62,322 bases of DNA, taken from JAKFDK01 sp036676195. Lineage in GTDB: Bacteria > Bacillota > Sulfobacillia > Symbiobacteriales > ZC4RG38. Positions 1-14,586 of this stretch are shown one piece after another (the stretch's first letter is position 1; each line of letters starts with the position of its first letter). The stretch is from positions 1-62,322 of the forward strand of contig JAKFDK010000059.1 in the NCBI GenBank assembly GCA_036676195.1. Direction: 5' to 3'. Under the pieces are notes generated by a model. That model did no database searches. It saw nothing but the letters and a program-made list of their open reading frames with translations, and was not told the DNA's origin. The position numbers and the translations under genes are program-made.

Positions 1-2
1 GT

Positions 3-764
3 CCGGAAGCCTCCTGGCTGGACAAGCAGAACGTGGAGCGGTTCCTGGCCGGTCTGCGGGCCGCCACGGGTAAGGCGTCTGTGCCTGAGACCATCGCTGA
101 TGAGGTGGCCAGGCGGCAGTTGCAGGTGCTGGGCATGGCTGAGCGGGAATATCACCTGGTGCGGACCATGCCGGTGGAGTCTCTGGCCGATGAACACGTG
201 GACGTTATCCGCGCGGTCAGACTGGGGATTTTGATTCCCAGGGCACCGGGCACGTATATGATCAAGGCCATGAAAGCAGACATCGGCTATGCGATTGTCA
301 ATGGCGGTACTTTGCCTGATGGGACCCCAGCGACTTCGGCGTACTTTGGCCATGTCACTTTCAGTCCCTTTGTGCCAGGTGCACGCACCTCACTGGATTA
401 CCGGGGACGGTTGGTACTGGATTCCGTGGCACCAAGTGGGTTTCATGATGAGGACGATCTCATCGCCATTTTTTCAACGCCGGTCGACAAACTACCCAAC
501 CTGGAAACGCAACTGGGTATACCATTTCACCCGCGGTTTGGCGGCTCAAACTATCAGTATGTGTTTCCCTCGTCCGGGAATGGCGTGCTGGCCTATTTCG
601 AGCCGGTCACGATTCCAGAATGGCTGGTAGCCGTTAAGGAAGGCATTCTTATGCCTTCTGACGCCAGCAGATCCTTTTTTGTGGACAGTCGCGGTCGGGT
701 CCATGATGTGTATGAGCGGCGGGACTTCAGGGAAGGAGCGAGGTGGGTCAGACTTGGACCTTGA
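3..764 (+). CDS. Hypothetical protein, 5'-truncated by window edge
   Basis: The frame is open from position 3, so the true start is probably upstream; the first in-window candidate is GTG at 33, without a convincing ribosome site. The visible part is about 250 residues, soluble, without signal peptide or membrane segment. I recognise no domain. The C-terminal third is rich in aromatic residues and ends in a basic stretch. The next gene probably starts inside this one, suggesting co-transcription. Probably accessory cargo. Confidence 0.6.
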   Translation, partial: PEASWLDKQNVERFLAGLRAATGKASVPETIADEVARRQLQVLGMAEREYHLVRTMPVESLADEHVDVIRAVRLGILIPRAPGTYMIKAMKADIGYAIVNGGTLPDGTPATSAYFGHVTFSPFVPGARTSLDYRGRLVLDSVAPSGFHDEDDLIAIFSTPVDKLPNLETQLGIPFHPRFGGSNYQYVFPSSGNGVLAYFEPVTIPEWLVAVKEGILMPSDASRSFFVDSRGRVHDVYERRDFREGARWVRLGP

Positions 765-1206
765 GGAGTACACGTACAAATACCCCTCTTACAGACGCTA
801 TGTACATGCATTTAACCATGTTTACCGCTGGCTTTCGGAGGACCAGCAGCGGTTCCTAGTTGGCACCGACGATCCTGAGGAGGCACGGGCAGCCAACCTG
901 GTGACCAGCAGTCAGCCTGAATACTGGAGAGCGACCTTTACTGGGTACATTCCGTGGGCACAGGCCGAGAGCCTGATAAAGCACTATCTTTTTGTATTGG
1001 TGTCCGCCACCGAATTTCCCGTCCATGGCGAGTCCAAGGATGCCTATTGTGCCTACACCGAAGACTACATCGTTGCCGGAGCGTTCGGTTTCATGGCGCT
1101 CGAACGGGGCCGGTATAGTAAGCCGGTGCCAAAGTCGGAAGCTCAGGTCCGAGAAGAGATTCACGAATACCGGATGATAGATGGCAGGTGGAGGCGGGTC
1201 AAGTAA
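754..1206 (+). CDS. Hypothetical protein
   Basis: About 150 residues, no recognised family. I chose TTG at 754 because AGGTG (741-745) sits 8 nt upstream and the frame overlaps the previous stop by 11 nt, a typical coupled arrangement. An ATG-like upstream extension to 679 would lie wholly inside the preceding gene and is less likely. The protein is tyrosine-rich at its N-terminus and basic at its C-terminus, with no membrane segment. It probably forms a two-gene unit with the upstream protein. Confidence 0.55.
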   Translation: MDLEEYTYKYPSYRRYVHAFNHVYRWLSEDQQRFLVGTDDPEEARAANLVTSSQPEYWRATFTGYIPWAQAESLIKHYLFVLVSATEFPVHGESKDAYCAYTEDYIVAGAFGFMALERGRYSKPVPKSEAQVREEIHEYRMIDGRWRRVK

Positions 1207-1341
1207 GCGGCTGGCTTGTCAATGAGCTTGGGCTGCAGCCCTGGTGGGCGGCCCGTTGCGTGGCAATCACGTCTAATCTTGAAATTGACCGTTTTCTGCA
1301 GGGGTTCGGGTGCGGACAGCGCCGCTCTTTGCAAGAGTTTG

Positions 1342-1379
1342 AGGGGAGCCTCGCGCCACCACGTGCGTCAGGCTCCCCT
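1342..1379. terminator. Strong hairpin, possible terminator
   Basis: AGGGGAGCCT (1342-1351) pairs perfectly with AGGCTCCCCT (1370-1379) across an 18-nt loop. It lies about 135 nt after the stop of the 754-1206 gene. There is no long T tract, so termination is inferred only from position and stability. Confidence 0.4.
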
Positions 1380-1389
1380 TCTGACGGCG

Positions 1390-1410
1390 GCACGGGGGCC
1401 GGCCCCGTGC
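1390..1410. repeat. GC-rich inverted repeat
   Basis: GCACGGGG (1390-1397) pairs with CCCCGTGC (1403-1410). It follows the 1342-1379 hairpin directly and may be part of the same terminator or attenuator structure. Confidence 0.35.
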
Positions 1411-1720
1411 TTGACCCCTATACCTTTGGGGCCGTGATGGTCCGCCACCGAGTTGCGCCACTGTCCCACCTCAACTGGCGGAATCCCGCCAAACGGCATT
1501 GCTTCAGTGCGGCGGTTCCGCTTTTCGTGGTGTATATGCACGCGAATCGTTCATAGTCAGAAGGATTCTGGCGGACAAAGTTGAAAGTCCGAAAACAGCA
1601 GTGAATGTGAAGAAGGGAGCCGCCTGGACATGCACCGTCCTCAGTGTGAGAAATGTCCGACCACCGGCATCCGTTCGCACCAGAGCGAATGATCGGCAAG
1701 GATGCAGAGTGGAGCATACT

Positions 1721-1743
1721 GGTTAACGAAACGGTTCGTAACC
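1721..1743. promoter_or_regulatory. Near-palindrome, operator-like
   Basis: GGTTAACGAA and TTCGTAACC face each other across ACGG, differing by one base. It lies about 45 nt upstream of the GTG start at 1788, where a regulator could bind. The function is a guess from symmetry and place. Confidence 0.3.
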
Positions 1744-1787
1744 GTACCCACACTACGCCGCAGCGTCAGGCAGAGGAGGCGAAGGCA

Positions 1788-2141
1788 GTGTCACGTTTGC
1801 TGGCCCCCCTGTCGGGGCGAGGCCAACCCATAAGTTATGTGCGTAATGGAAGGGTTCGCCATGTCCGCTGGGGCAGCATCGTATTTCTTCTGCCGGACGA
1901 TCTCGTCAATGCCATCTGTACACATTTCCTCAGGGACGAGGACAAATGGTACCTCCTTGGAGCTGATATGGTCTCCCCACCTCCAGGTGGACTTGGGGAT
2001 TACTTGCGGCGACATTCAGCCCTGAGTCCAAGACATGCTTCGGCTGTGGCAGCCATCCTGGTGGACGATGGGCTGGTAGATGCCCGGGGCCGCAGGCCAA
2101 TTGAACTCCGGAAGCACGCAATGGGAACACGCTATGAGTAG
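1788..2141 (+). CDS. Hypothetical protein
   Basis: About 117 residues, no recognised family. GTG at 1788 was chosen because AGGAGG (1774-1779) sits 8 nt upstream; the longer frame from ATG 1653 has only a weak ribosome site. The middle has a hydrophobic strand-like segment followed by an acidic tract, and the C-terminus is Arg-rich. The predicted all-soluble protein may carry a small winged-helix-like tail, but I cannot show it. It is the last small gene before the defence-type operon at 2391. Confidence 0.5.
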   Translation: MSRLLAPLSGRGQPISYVRNGRVRHVRWGSIVFLLPDDLVNAICTHFLRDEDKWYLLGADMVSPPPGGLGDYLRRHSALSPRHASAVAAILVDDGLVDARGRRPIELRKHAMGTRYE

Positions 2142-2390
2142 ATGTATTCCAGCAACTCAACCACTCAAGGGTGCGCGTTAGGAATTGGATGCCGCAGGTT
2201 CAAGTATTGACGAAACCCAATAATACCTGTGGTCCCTGGCCTGTTGACCGGTTCTGTACAGAAGGGGAGTCAGTCTTTGCTGTACCATGCCGACTGCTTG
2301 ATCAATGATAGGCGCGGTTACCCCCACATCGACCCAGATTGCGTACGCACCGCGCTGTGGGCAAGACCGTTGTGCCGCGAACACTGAACG

Positions 2391-5963
<3,573 letters not shown>

Positions 5964-5988
5964 AGCTGCCGGAAACAGGAGAGACAGC

Positions 5989-8880
5989 ATGATCAAGAAA
6001 AAGCTCATCGAAGTGGCCTTGCCGCTGGAAGCAATTAACAAGGCCAGTGCGCGGGAAAAGTCTATCCGCCACGGCCATCCCAGCACACTGCATCTATGGT
6101 GGGCGCGGCGTCCGTTGGCGGCGGCACGGGCGGTGATTTTTGCACAGATGGTGGACGATCCCTCGGCACATCCGGACCTGTTCCCTACCGAGAAGGCGCA
6201 GGCGAAGGAGCGCCAGCGGCTGTTCCGCATCATCGAAGAACTGGTGAAGTGGGAGAACACCACCAACGAAAAGGTGCTCCAGCAAGCTCGGGACGAGATC
6301 TGGCAGAGCTGGCGGCGTGCCTGCGCCGAGAGTGCCGACCATCCGCGTGCGAATGAGCTGTTTGACCGCCACAAGCTTCCGGCCTTTCACGATCCCTTCG
6401 CAGGCGGTGGCTCGCTGCCCTTGGAGGCGCAGCGGCTGGGCCTTGAGAGCTACGCCAGCGATCTGAACCCGGTGGCGGTGCTGATCAACAAGGCGATGAT
6501 AGAAATCCCGCCTAAGTTCGCGGGTCAGCCGCCGGTGAATCCCAAGGCGCGCCAGGAGCAGACACTGCTGGCGCGTGAATGTCGTGGCGCGCAGGGACTG
6601 GCCGAGGATGTGCGCTATTATGGCCAGTGGATGCGCGATGAGGCGGAGAAGCGCATCGGCCACCTGTATCCGAAGGTCGAGATCACGCCGGAGTTGGCGA
6701 AAGAGCGGCCGGACCTCAAGCCCTACGTGGGCCGTAAGCTTACCGTTATTGCCTGGCTCTGGGCACGGACGGTGAAGAGTCCCAACCCGGCCTTCGCCCA
6801 TGTAGACGTGCCTCTTGTCACCAACTTCATGCTTTCCACCAAGGCAGGCAAGGAAGCCTACATTGAGCCAGTAATCGAGGACAGCGGATACCGTTTTGCG
6901 GTCAAAGTGGGGAAACCGAAGGATGCGGAGGCGGCGAAGAACGGGACTAAGCTGGCACGAGGAGCGCACTTCCGGTGTGTGATGTCGGGGACCCCAATTG
7001 AGGGTGATTACATCAAGGCCGAGGGCAAGGTCCGGCATCTGGGAGTACGCCTGATGGCCATCGTTGCCGAGGGCAACCGCGAGCGGGTCTATCTGTCGCC
7101 GAACGAAGCGATGGAGGCCGTCGCGCACCAGGTGAAGCCGGGGTGGAAGCCATCAGGAGACGTACCCTCCCGGCTGACGGGAGGTACGTGTTACGGCTAT
7201 GGTTTTACTGAATGGGGCGATTTGTTCACCCCCCGCCAACTCGTGGTGCTGACGACCTTGTCCGACCTGGTGCAGGAAGTGCGCGAGCGGGTGAAGTTCG
7301 CTGCAGTGGCCGCTGGTATGCCGGATGACGGCAAACCTCTGGCGGTCGGCGGCACTGGTGCGCCGGCGTACGCGGATGCGGTGGGAGTGTACCTGGCGTT
7401 GTCAGCGAGCAAGTCGGCTGATAACAACTCCATGATCTGCTCGTGGATGCCGGGGATCAAGTACGAGGTCGTTCGAAATACGTTCTCACGCCAGGCCCTT
7501 CCTATGTCTTGGGACTACGCGGAACCCAACCCGTTCGCCGAGTCATCCGGAGACTTCTTTGAACAGGTAAAGCGTATCGTCAAGACATTCAGCATTGCGC
7601 TTTCCGGCCATGTGATTGGCGAAGGGCGACAGGCAGATGCGCAAACATCAGACCAGAGTCACCGGAGAGTAGTATCCACCGACCCACCCTACTACGACAA
7701 CATCGGATATGCCGATCTCTCGGACTTCTTCTATGTCTGGCTGCGCCGGTCACTGAAACCTGTCTTTCCTGACCTCTTCGCAACGCTCGCCGTGCCCAAG
7801 GCCCAGGAACTGGTCGCAACGCCCTACCGTCACGGCAGCAGGGAGAAGGCTGAGACCTTCTTCCTTGATGGCATGACGCAGGCCATGCACCGCCTCTCGG
7901 AGCAGGCGCACCCGGCCTTCCCAGTTACCATCTATTACGCCTTCAAACAGTCCGAGAGCGCCGGCGATGACGGCACCGCCAGCACCGGTTGGGAGACCTT
8001 CCTTGATGCGGTAATCCGCGCTGGTTTCGCCGTCACCGGTACCTGGCCCATACGAACGGAGCGCGGAGCCCGGTCGATCGGCATCAGCACCAACGCCCTC
8101 GCCTCCAGCATCGTCCTTGTCTGTCGCAAGCGCGCTCTGAATGCACCCACCGCAACGCGCCGAGAGTTCATCACCGCGCTCAAGACCGAGTTGCCCGTGG
8201 CGCTCACCCACCTGCAGCGCGGCAATATCGCGCCGGTTGACCTGGCGCAGGCGGCCATCGGTCCAGGCATGGCGGTCTTTACTCGGTACAGCCGGGTACT
8301 TGATGCCGACGGCAAGCCGTTCACGGTCCGCGATGCGCTGGCGCTGATCAACCAGATCCTCGACGAGACACTGGCCGAGCAGGAGGGCGAATTCGACGCT
8401 TACACCCGCTGGGCGCTGGCTTGGTTCGAGCAGGTGGGGTTCGCAGAGGGCGAGTACGGCATGGCCGAGACGCTCTCCAAGGCAAAGAATACCAGCATCA
8501 CTGGCATGGAGGAACTCGTAAGTTCCAAACGTGGCAAGGTACGCTTGCTCCGGCCCGGTGAACTGGCCGCCGACTGGGACCCCGCCACGGACAAGCGCCT
8601 GACAGCCTGGGAAATCGTACATCACATGATACGCGTGCTAGAAGATGGCGGTGAGGGCAAGGCAGCTGTCCTTGTGCAGAAACTCGGCACCCGTGCCGAG
8701 GTCGCCCGGGAGCTTGCCTATCGGCTCTACACGATTTGCGAGCGCAAAAAGCGTGCTGCCGAAGCCCTCTCGTATAACGCTCTTGTCCAGAGCTGGCCGG
8801 AGATCACCCGCCTGGCGCGGGAGGGCGGGGTGGCCCGTACGGAGCAGTCCACACTCTTCGATGGCGAGGAGGAAGAATAA
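5989..8880 (+). CDS. DUF1156 N6-adenine DNA methyltransferase (Hma-type)
   Basis: A 963-residue methylase. The N-terminus has the DUF1156 signature with HLWWARRPLAA. The SAM-binding motif I reads DPFAGGGS near residue 134, and the catalytic motif IV DPPYYDN begins at 565, typical of N6-adenine methylases; the region between is a large insert likely used for target recognition. I chose ATG 5989 because AGGAGAGA (5977-5984) lies just upstream; an ATG-like frame from 5911 would overlap the helicase. It sits between the helicase and the ATPase in one operon. Expected role: modification of host DNA so that the helicase-ATPase pair discriminates self from foreign DNA; this is inference. Confidence 0.88.
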   Translation: MIKKKLIEVALPLEAINKASAREKSIRHGHPSTLHLWWARRPLAAARAVIFAQMVDDPSAHPDLFPTEKAQAKERQRLFRIIEELVKWENTTNEKVLQQARDEIWQSWRRACAESADHPRANELFDRHKLPAFHDPFAGGGSLPLEAQRLGLESYASDLNPVAVLINKAMIEIPPKFAGQPPVNPKARQEQTLLARECRGAQGLAEDVRYYGQWMRDEAEKRIGHLYPKVEITPELAKERPDLKPYVGRKLTVIAWLWARTVKSPNPAFAHVDVPLVTNFMLSTKAGKEAYIEPVIEDSGYRFAVKVGKPKDAEAAKNGTKLARGAHFRCVMSGTPIEGDYIKAEGKVRHLGVRLMAIVAEGNRERVYLSPNEAMEAVAHQVKPGWKPSGDVPSRLTGGTCYGYGFTEWGDLFTPRQLVVLTTLSDLVQEVRERVKFAAVAAGMPDDGKPLAVGGTGAPAYADAVGVYLALSASKSADNNSMICSWMPGIKYEVVRNTFSRQALPMSWDYAEPNPFAESSGDFFEQVKRIVKTFSIALSGHVIGEGRQADAQTSDQSHRRVVSTDPPYYDNIGYADLSDFFYVWLRRSLKPVFPDLFATLAVPKAQELVATPYRHGSREKAETFFLDGMTQAMHRLSEQAHPAFPVTIYYAFKQSESAGDDGTASTGWETFLDAVIRAGFAVTGTWPIRTERGARSIGISTNALASSIVLVCRKRALNAPTATRREFITALKTELPVALTHLQRGNIAPVDLAQAAIGPGMAVFTRYSRVLDADGKPFTVRDALALINQILDETLAEQEGEFDAYTRWALAWFEQVGFAEGEYGMAETLSKAKNTSITGMEELVSSKRGKVRLLRPGELAADWDPATDKRLTAWEIVHHMIRVLEDGGEGKAAVLVQKLGTRAEVARELAYRLYTICERKKRAAEALSYNALVQSWPEITRLAREGGVARTEQSTLFDGEEEE

Positions 8881-8883
8881 GCA

Positions 8884-12237
<3,354 letters not shown>

Positions 12238-12554
12238 GCGGCAGCGCATGCAGTGCAACGCGGCATGAGTCGCACTTTGAATCTGGTAGCCGGAATTGGG
12301 TGTGGCGTCGTGACCCAATGCGGATAGGGATGTCATAGATCGGGTGGGTGGTCCCCTCTTCCGCCGGTCCTCTGTGGGCCAGCGGAAGGGGGTAATTTGC
12401 TTGGGAGGCTTGCTCCGGAAATCACCACCACAGTTGGCCGGAGCGATCCATTGTCGCAGGTCGGAGTCATGATGCCCGGCCTGAGATCGGAGGGAGACAG
12501 ATCGGGTCGTATGTGGTGTGGGGAAAAGAACTGAAATGGACGGGGTGAAATTGC
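12238..12554. other. Non-coding gap with two inverted repeats
   Basis: No gene seen. It contains a terminator-like hairpin (12353-12392) after the defence operon and a second inverted repeat, GCTCCGG at 12411 with CCGGAGC near 12436, before the next gene's TTG start. Confidence 0.5.
12353..12392 (+). terminator. Terminator-like hairpin after defence operon
   Basis: CCCCTCTTCCGC and GCGGAAGGGGG pair across a GC-rich loop, with TAATTTG following. It lies about 115 nt after the ATPase stop. The T tract is weak, so it may also be an mRNA 3' stabiliser. Confidence 0.4.
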
Positions 12555-14075
12555 TTGTCGTTCAGGAAACCGGCAGACATATGGACCGCCCTCCGGGCGG
12601 AGGTGCAGACTTTGTCGGCTGACTCATCCGGCTCCTACTGGCGCCGCAGGGCGCTCGCTTCAGAGGCTACGGTGGATCTCCTCTGGGCCTACGGGATTCC
12701 GACGAATGGACGGCTCGACTACGTGGGGGTATTGTCGGGTCCGAAGCCAGTCTTTGAGCTGCCACGCACATGTTGGACCCATCGCTGGACGGAATGGGAC
12801 CTGTTCGGCGATGGCCGGCAATGGTGTCCCGTCTGCGGGCATCGTCACTTTACCTGGATTCGCCCGTGTGCCGGCATCTGGTGCGATGGGTGCGGAGCGC
12901 TGTTCCAAACCCGGGCGACCGCCGGCGATCCGGGCCTGGTGGTCGATTGTATCCCGACATCATTCACCCGTGCTCACTTTGACGTTCCGGACGGGGCCTT
13001 ATTCGGGCAGGTGCTGAAGCAGTGCTTTGGGGGCCTGAATGATCGATCATCATGGGGTGTCGTGGCCGGAGAAGTGGAGTGGTTCGATGGCGATCTGTAC
13101 ATTCGCACTCCGGTGGCGCGCCGTACTGCTCCGGGAGCACCGCCTCACCTGACTTTGGTGCGGGTGGGCGTTTCGGAAGCCCAGCTTCGGGCACGACAGG
13201 AAACCCTGCTCCGGCTCTGGCGGGAAGCGGCGTCGGATGAAGAGCGGGAAGAGATTCAGGGACTGATGGGGGTCTTTGCCCACGCCTATCTGTTTCCCAC
13301 GGACTTCGGAGCGCCGGAGGCGCCCGAGGTGAATGCCCGCTGCGTTGTCATTCCCGCGGAAGGTGCCCGCAACCCGCTGCCCGTCCAGGTCATGGAAGGA
13401 GCAGAGGTTCGCCCCCGTGGCTACCTCACGGTGGCCTGGGTCCTTAACGTCACAGAGGCCATGCTACAGGCCGCATTCGCATGCCCGGTCTGCGGCACCC
13501 GCACCTCGGAGTGGCAGCGGCCCGGCGGTAACCTCTACTGCGTGCGGTGTCAGGCTGAAATGGCTCTTGACATCGAGGGATCTCTGCTGCGGCTGACGCC
13601 TTACAAGACCGACGAGGGAGAGAGCGACGGACCGTACCGGTTACCGGAGGATATGGTTTTCACCGCCCGCTACACCGACGGCCGCCTGGCCTGGACCCAG
13701 CACGGGCAGCAGGGGGAGTGCGCCCTTCAAGAAGGCCAAAGCTGTGGGATCGAGTACGGGGTCTGCGTTATCTGCCGCAAGCAAGTCCCGGTCAGCCAAC
13801 TGGCGCACTGCAACCTCAAGGATCACTGGTGGCTGCATCGGGGAGTCTGCCCGGAGTGCACCGGGATTCTGCCGCCGGTGGCGGACCTGACAACGTGCCA
13901 CAACTGCAGGGAGCCCCTCGGGGAGAACCGCGAGATTGTGTACGTAAAGGATGGCCCTCTGCGCGGCCAGGCTTTCCACTGGAACTGTCCTCGTCCCATG
14001 AGGCATGCTCCATCGGCATCCTGGCAGCAGCAACTGAGGCTCCTGATCCGTGAGGGACAGTATGTGTTTCTGTAG
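12555..14075 (+). CDS. Multi-zinc-ribbon protein, unknown function
   Basis: A 506-residue protein with repeated cysteine pairs: CPVCGH with CDGCG in the first quarter, CPVCGT with CVRC in the third quarter, and CVIC, CPEC and CHNC near the C-terminus. These should form three to four zinc ribbons or knuckles. The regions between look like compact beta-rich domains; no catalytic motif is seen. TTG 12555 has GGGGTGAA about 6 nt upstream. Such Cys-rich proteins are common on plasmids and phage-like elements and often bind nucleic acid or protein; that role is inferred. It is followed closely by the Spo0E-like gene in the same direction. Confidence 0.7.
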   Translation: MSFRKPADIWTALRAEVQTLSADSSGSYWRRRALASEATVDLLWAYGIPTNGRLDYVGVLSGPKPVFELPRTCWTHRWTEWDLFGDGRQWCPVCGHRHFTWIRPCAGIWCDGCGALFQTRATAGDPGLVVDCIPTSFTRAHFDVPDGALFGQVLKQCFGGLNDRSSWGVVAGEVEWFDGDLYIRTPVARRTAPGAPPHLTLVRVGVSEAQLRARQETLLRLWREAASDEEREEIQGLMGVFAHAYLFPTDFGAPEAPEVNARCVVIPAEGARNPLPVQVMEGAEVRPRGYLTVAWVLNVTEAMLQAAFACPVCGTRTSEWQRPGGNLYCVRCQAEMALDIEGSLLRLTPYKTDEGESDGPYRLPEDMVFTARYTDGRLAWTQHGQQGECALQEGQSCGIEYGVCVICRKQVPVSQLAHCNLKDHWWLHRGVCPECTGILPPVADLTTCHNCREPLGENREIVYVKDGPLRGQAFHWNCPRPMRHAPSASWQQQLRLLIREGQYVFL

Positions 14076-14147
14076 CCGGCGCGTTACGCATCCAACCCAA
14101 CCTACCCTGGCCGCTGCCATACCGGGACCGGAGAATGGAGGACTGAC

Positions 14148-14375
14148 ATGGGCCGCCTATACCAGGACATCCAGCACCACCGGCAACTGCTGAGCGACGC
14201 TGTGGATGAAGCCGGCGGCAGCCTCCAGGATCCCGCCGTACAGGCCGCCAGCCAGGCCCTGGACCGACTGATTCTTGCGTGGTACCGGCAACAGGAGGCA
14301 GGTAACACCGCATGTCTGCCCCCGGCCCGGGCACCTGAGTGCCGGCCGGCCATGCGGAAGGCGGCAAACCTCTGA
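14148..14375 (+). CDS. Spo0E-family aspartyl-phosphate phosphatase
   Basis: A 75-residue protein. Residues 4-47 match the Spo0E helical hairpin, including the diagnostic S-Q-x-L-D at 35-39 followed by RLI and an aromatic. Family members dephosphorylate Spo0A~P and delay sporulation. An extra proline-rich, basic tail of about 28 residues follows the core, longer than in many members. ATG 14148 has GGAGG 6 nt upstream. Its place inside a mobile-looking region, next to a methylase-helicase, suggests the element tunes host sporulation; this is inference. Other two-component targets remain possible. Confidence 0.75.
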   Translation: MGRLYQDIQHHRQLLSDAVDEAGGSLQDPAVQAASQALDRLILAWYRQQEAGNTACLPPARAPECRPAMRKAANL

Positions 14376-14401
14376 GGTCAGGAATCTGCATGTGGTAAGA
14401 G

Positions 14402-14450
14402 GAGGGGGTACACCCCCTCTGCGAGGCCGCCCAGGGGCCTGGCAGAGGGG
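14402..14450 (+). promoter_or_regulatory. Mutually exclusive hairpins upstream of methylase-helicase
   Basis: GAGGGGG pairs with CCCCCTC across TACA. The same C-rich arm, extended to CCCCTCTGC, can instead pair with GCAGAGGGG (14442-14450), with AGGCC/GGCCT continuing the stem inside. The two folds compete for one strand, as in attenuators. It lies about 140 nt upstream of the large CDS at 14587. Confidence 0.4.
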
Positions 14451-14586
14451 AGGAAGTAGGAAGGACCTGCCTGGGGGCAGGTGGGCAGTGACCGCAGGGC
14501 AGGGTAGGATGGCCCGGGCTGACCGTGAGAGTCTGATTATCACGGGCAGCCGGGCCGTGGCCTGGCTGTCTGGCGGAGGGTGAGTG

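Larger units (their letters stand above)
1207..1787. other. Gene-poor stretch with hairpins
   Basis: I see no convincing gene here. An open frame at 1188-1556 exists but lacks a ribosome site and has repeat-derived composition. The stretch carries a 10-bp hairpin (1342-1379), a second GC-rich hairpin (1390-1410) and a near-palindrome (1721-1743). Confidence 0.5.

Noticed and set aside
1188..1556. 122-codon frame after the second small gene
   Set aside because: No ribosome site, runs through two hairpins, and no protein-like pattern.
7750..8625. 291-codon minus-strand frame opposite the methylase
   Set aside because: The plus-strand frame carries the methylase domains here; the antisense frame shows no motif.
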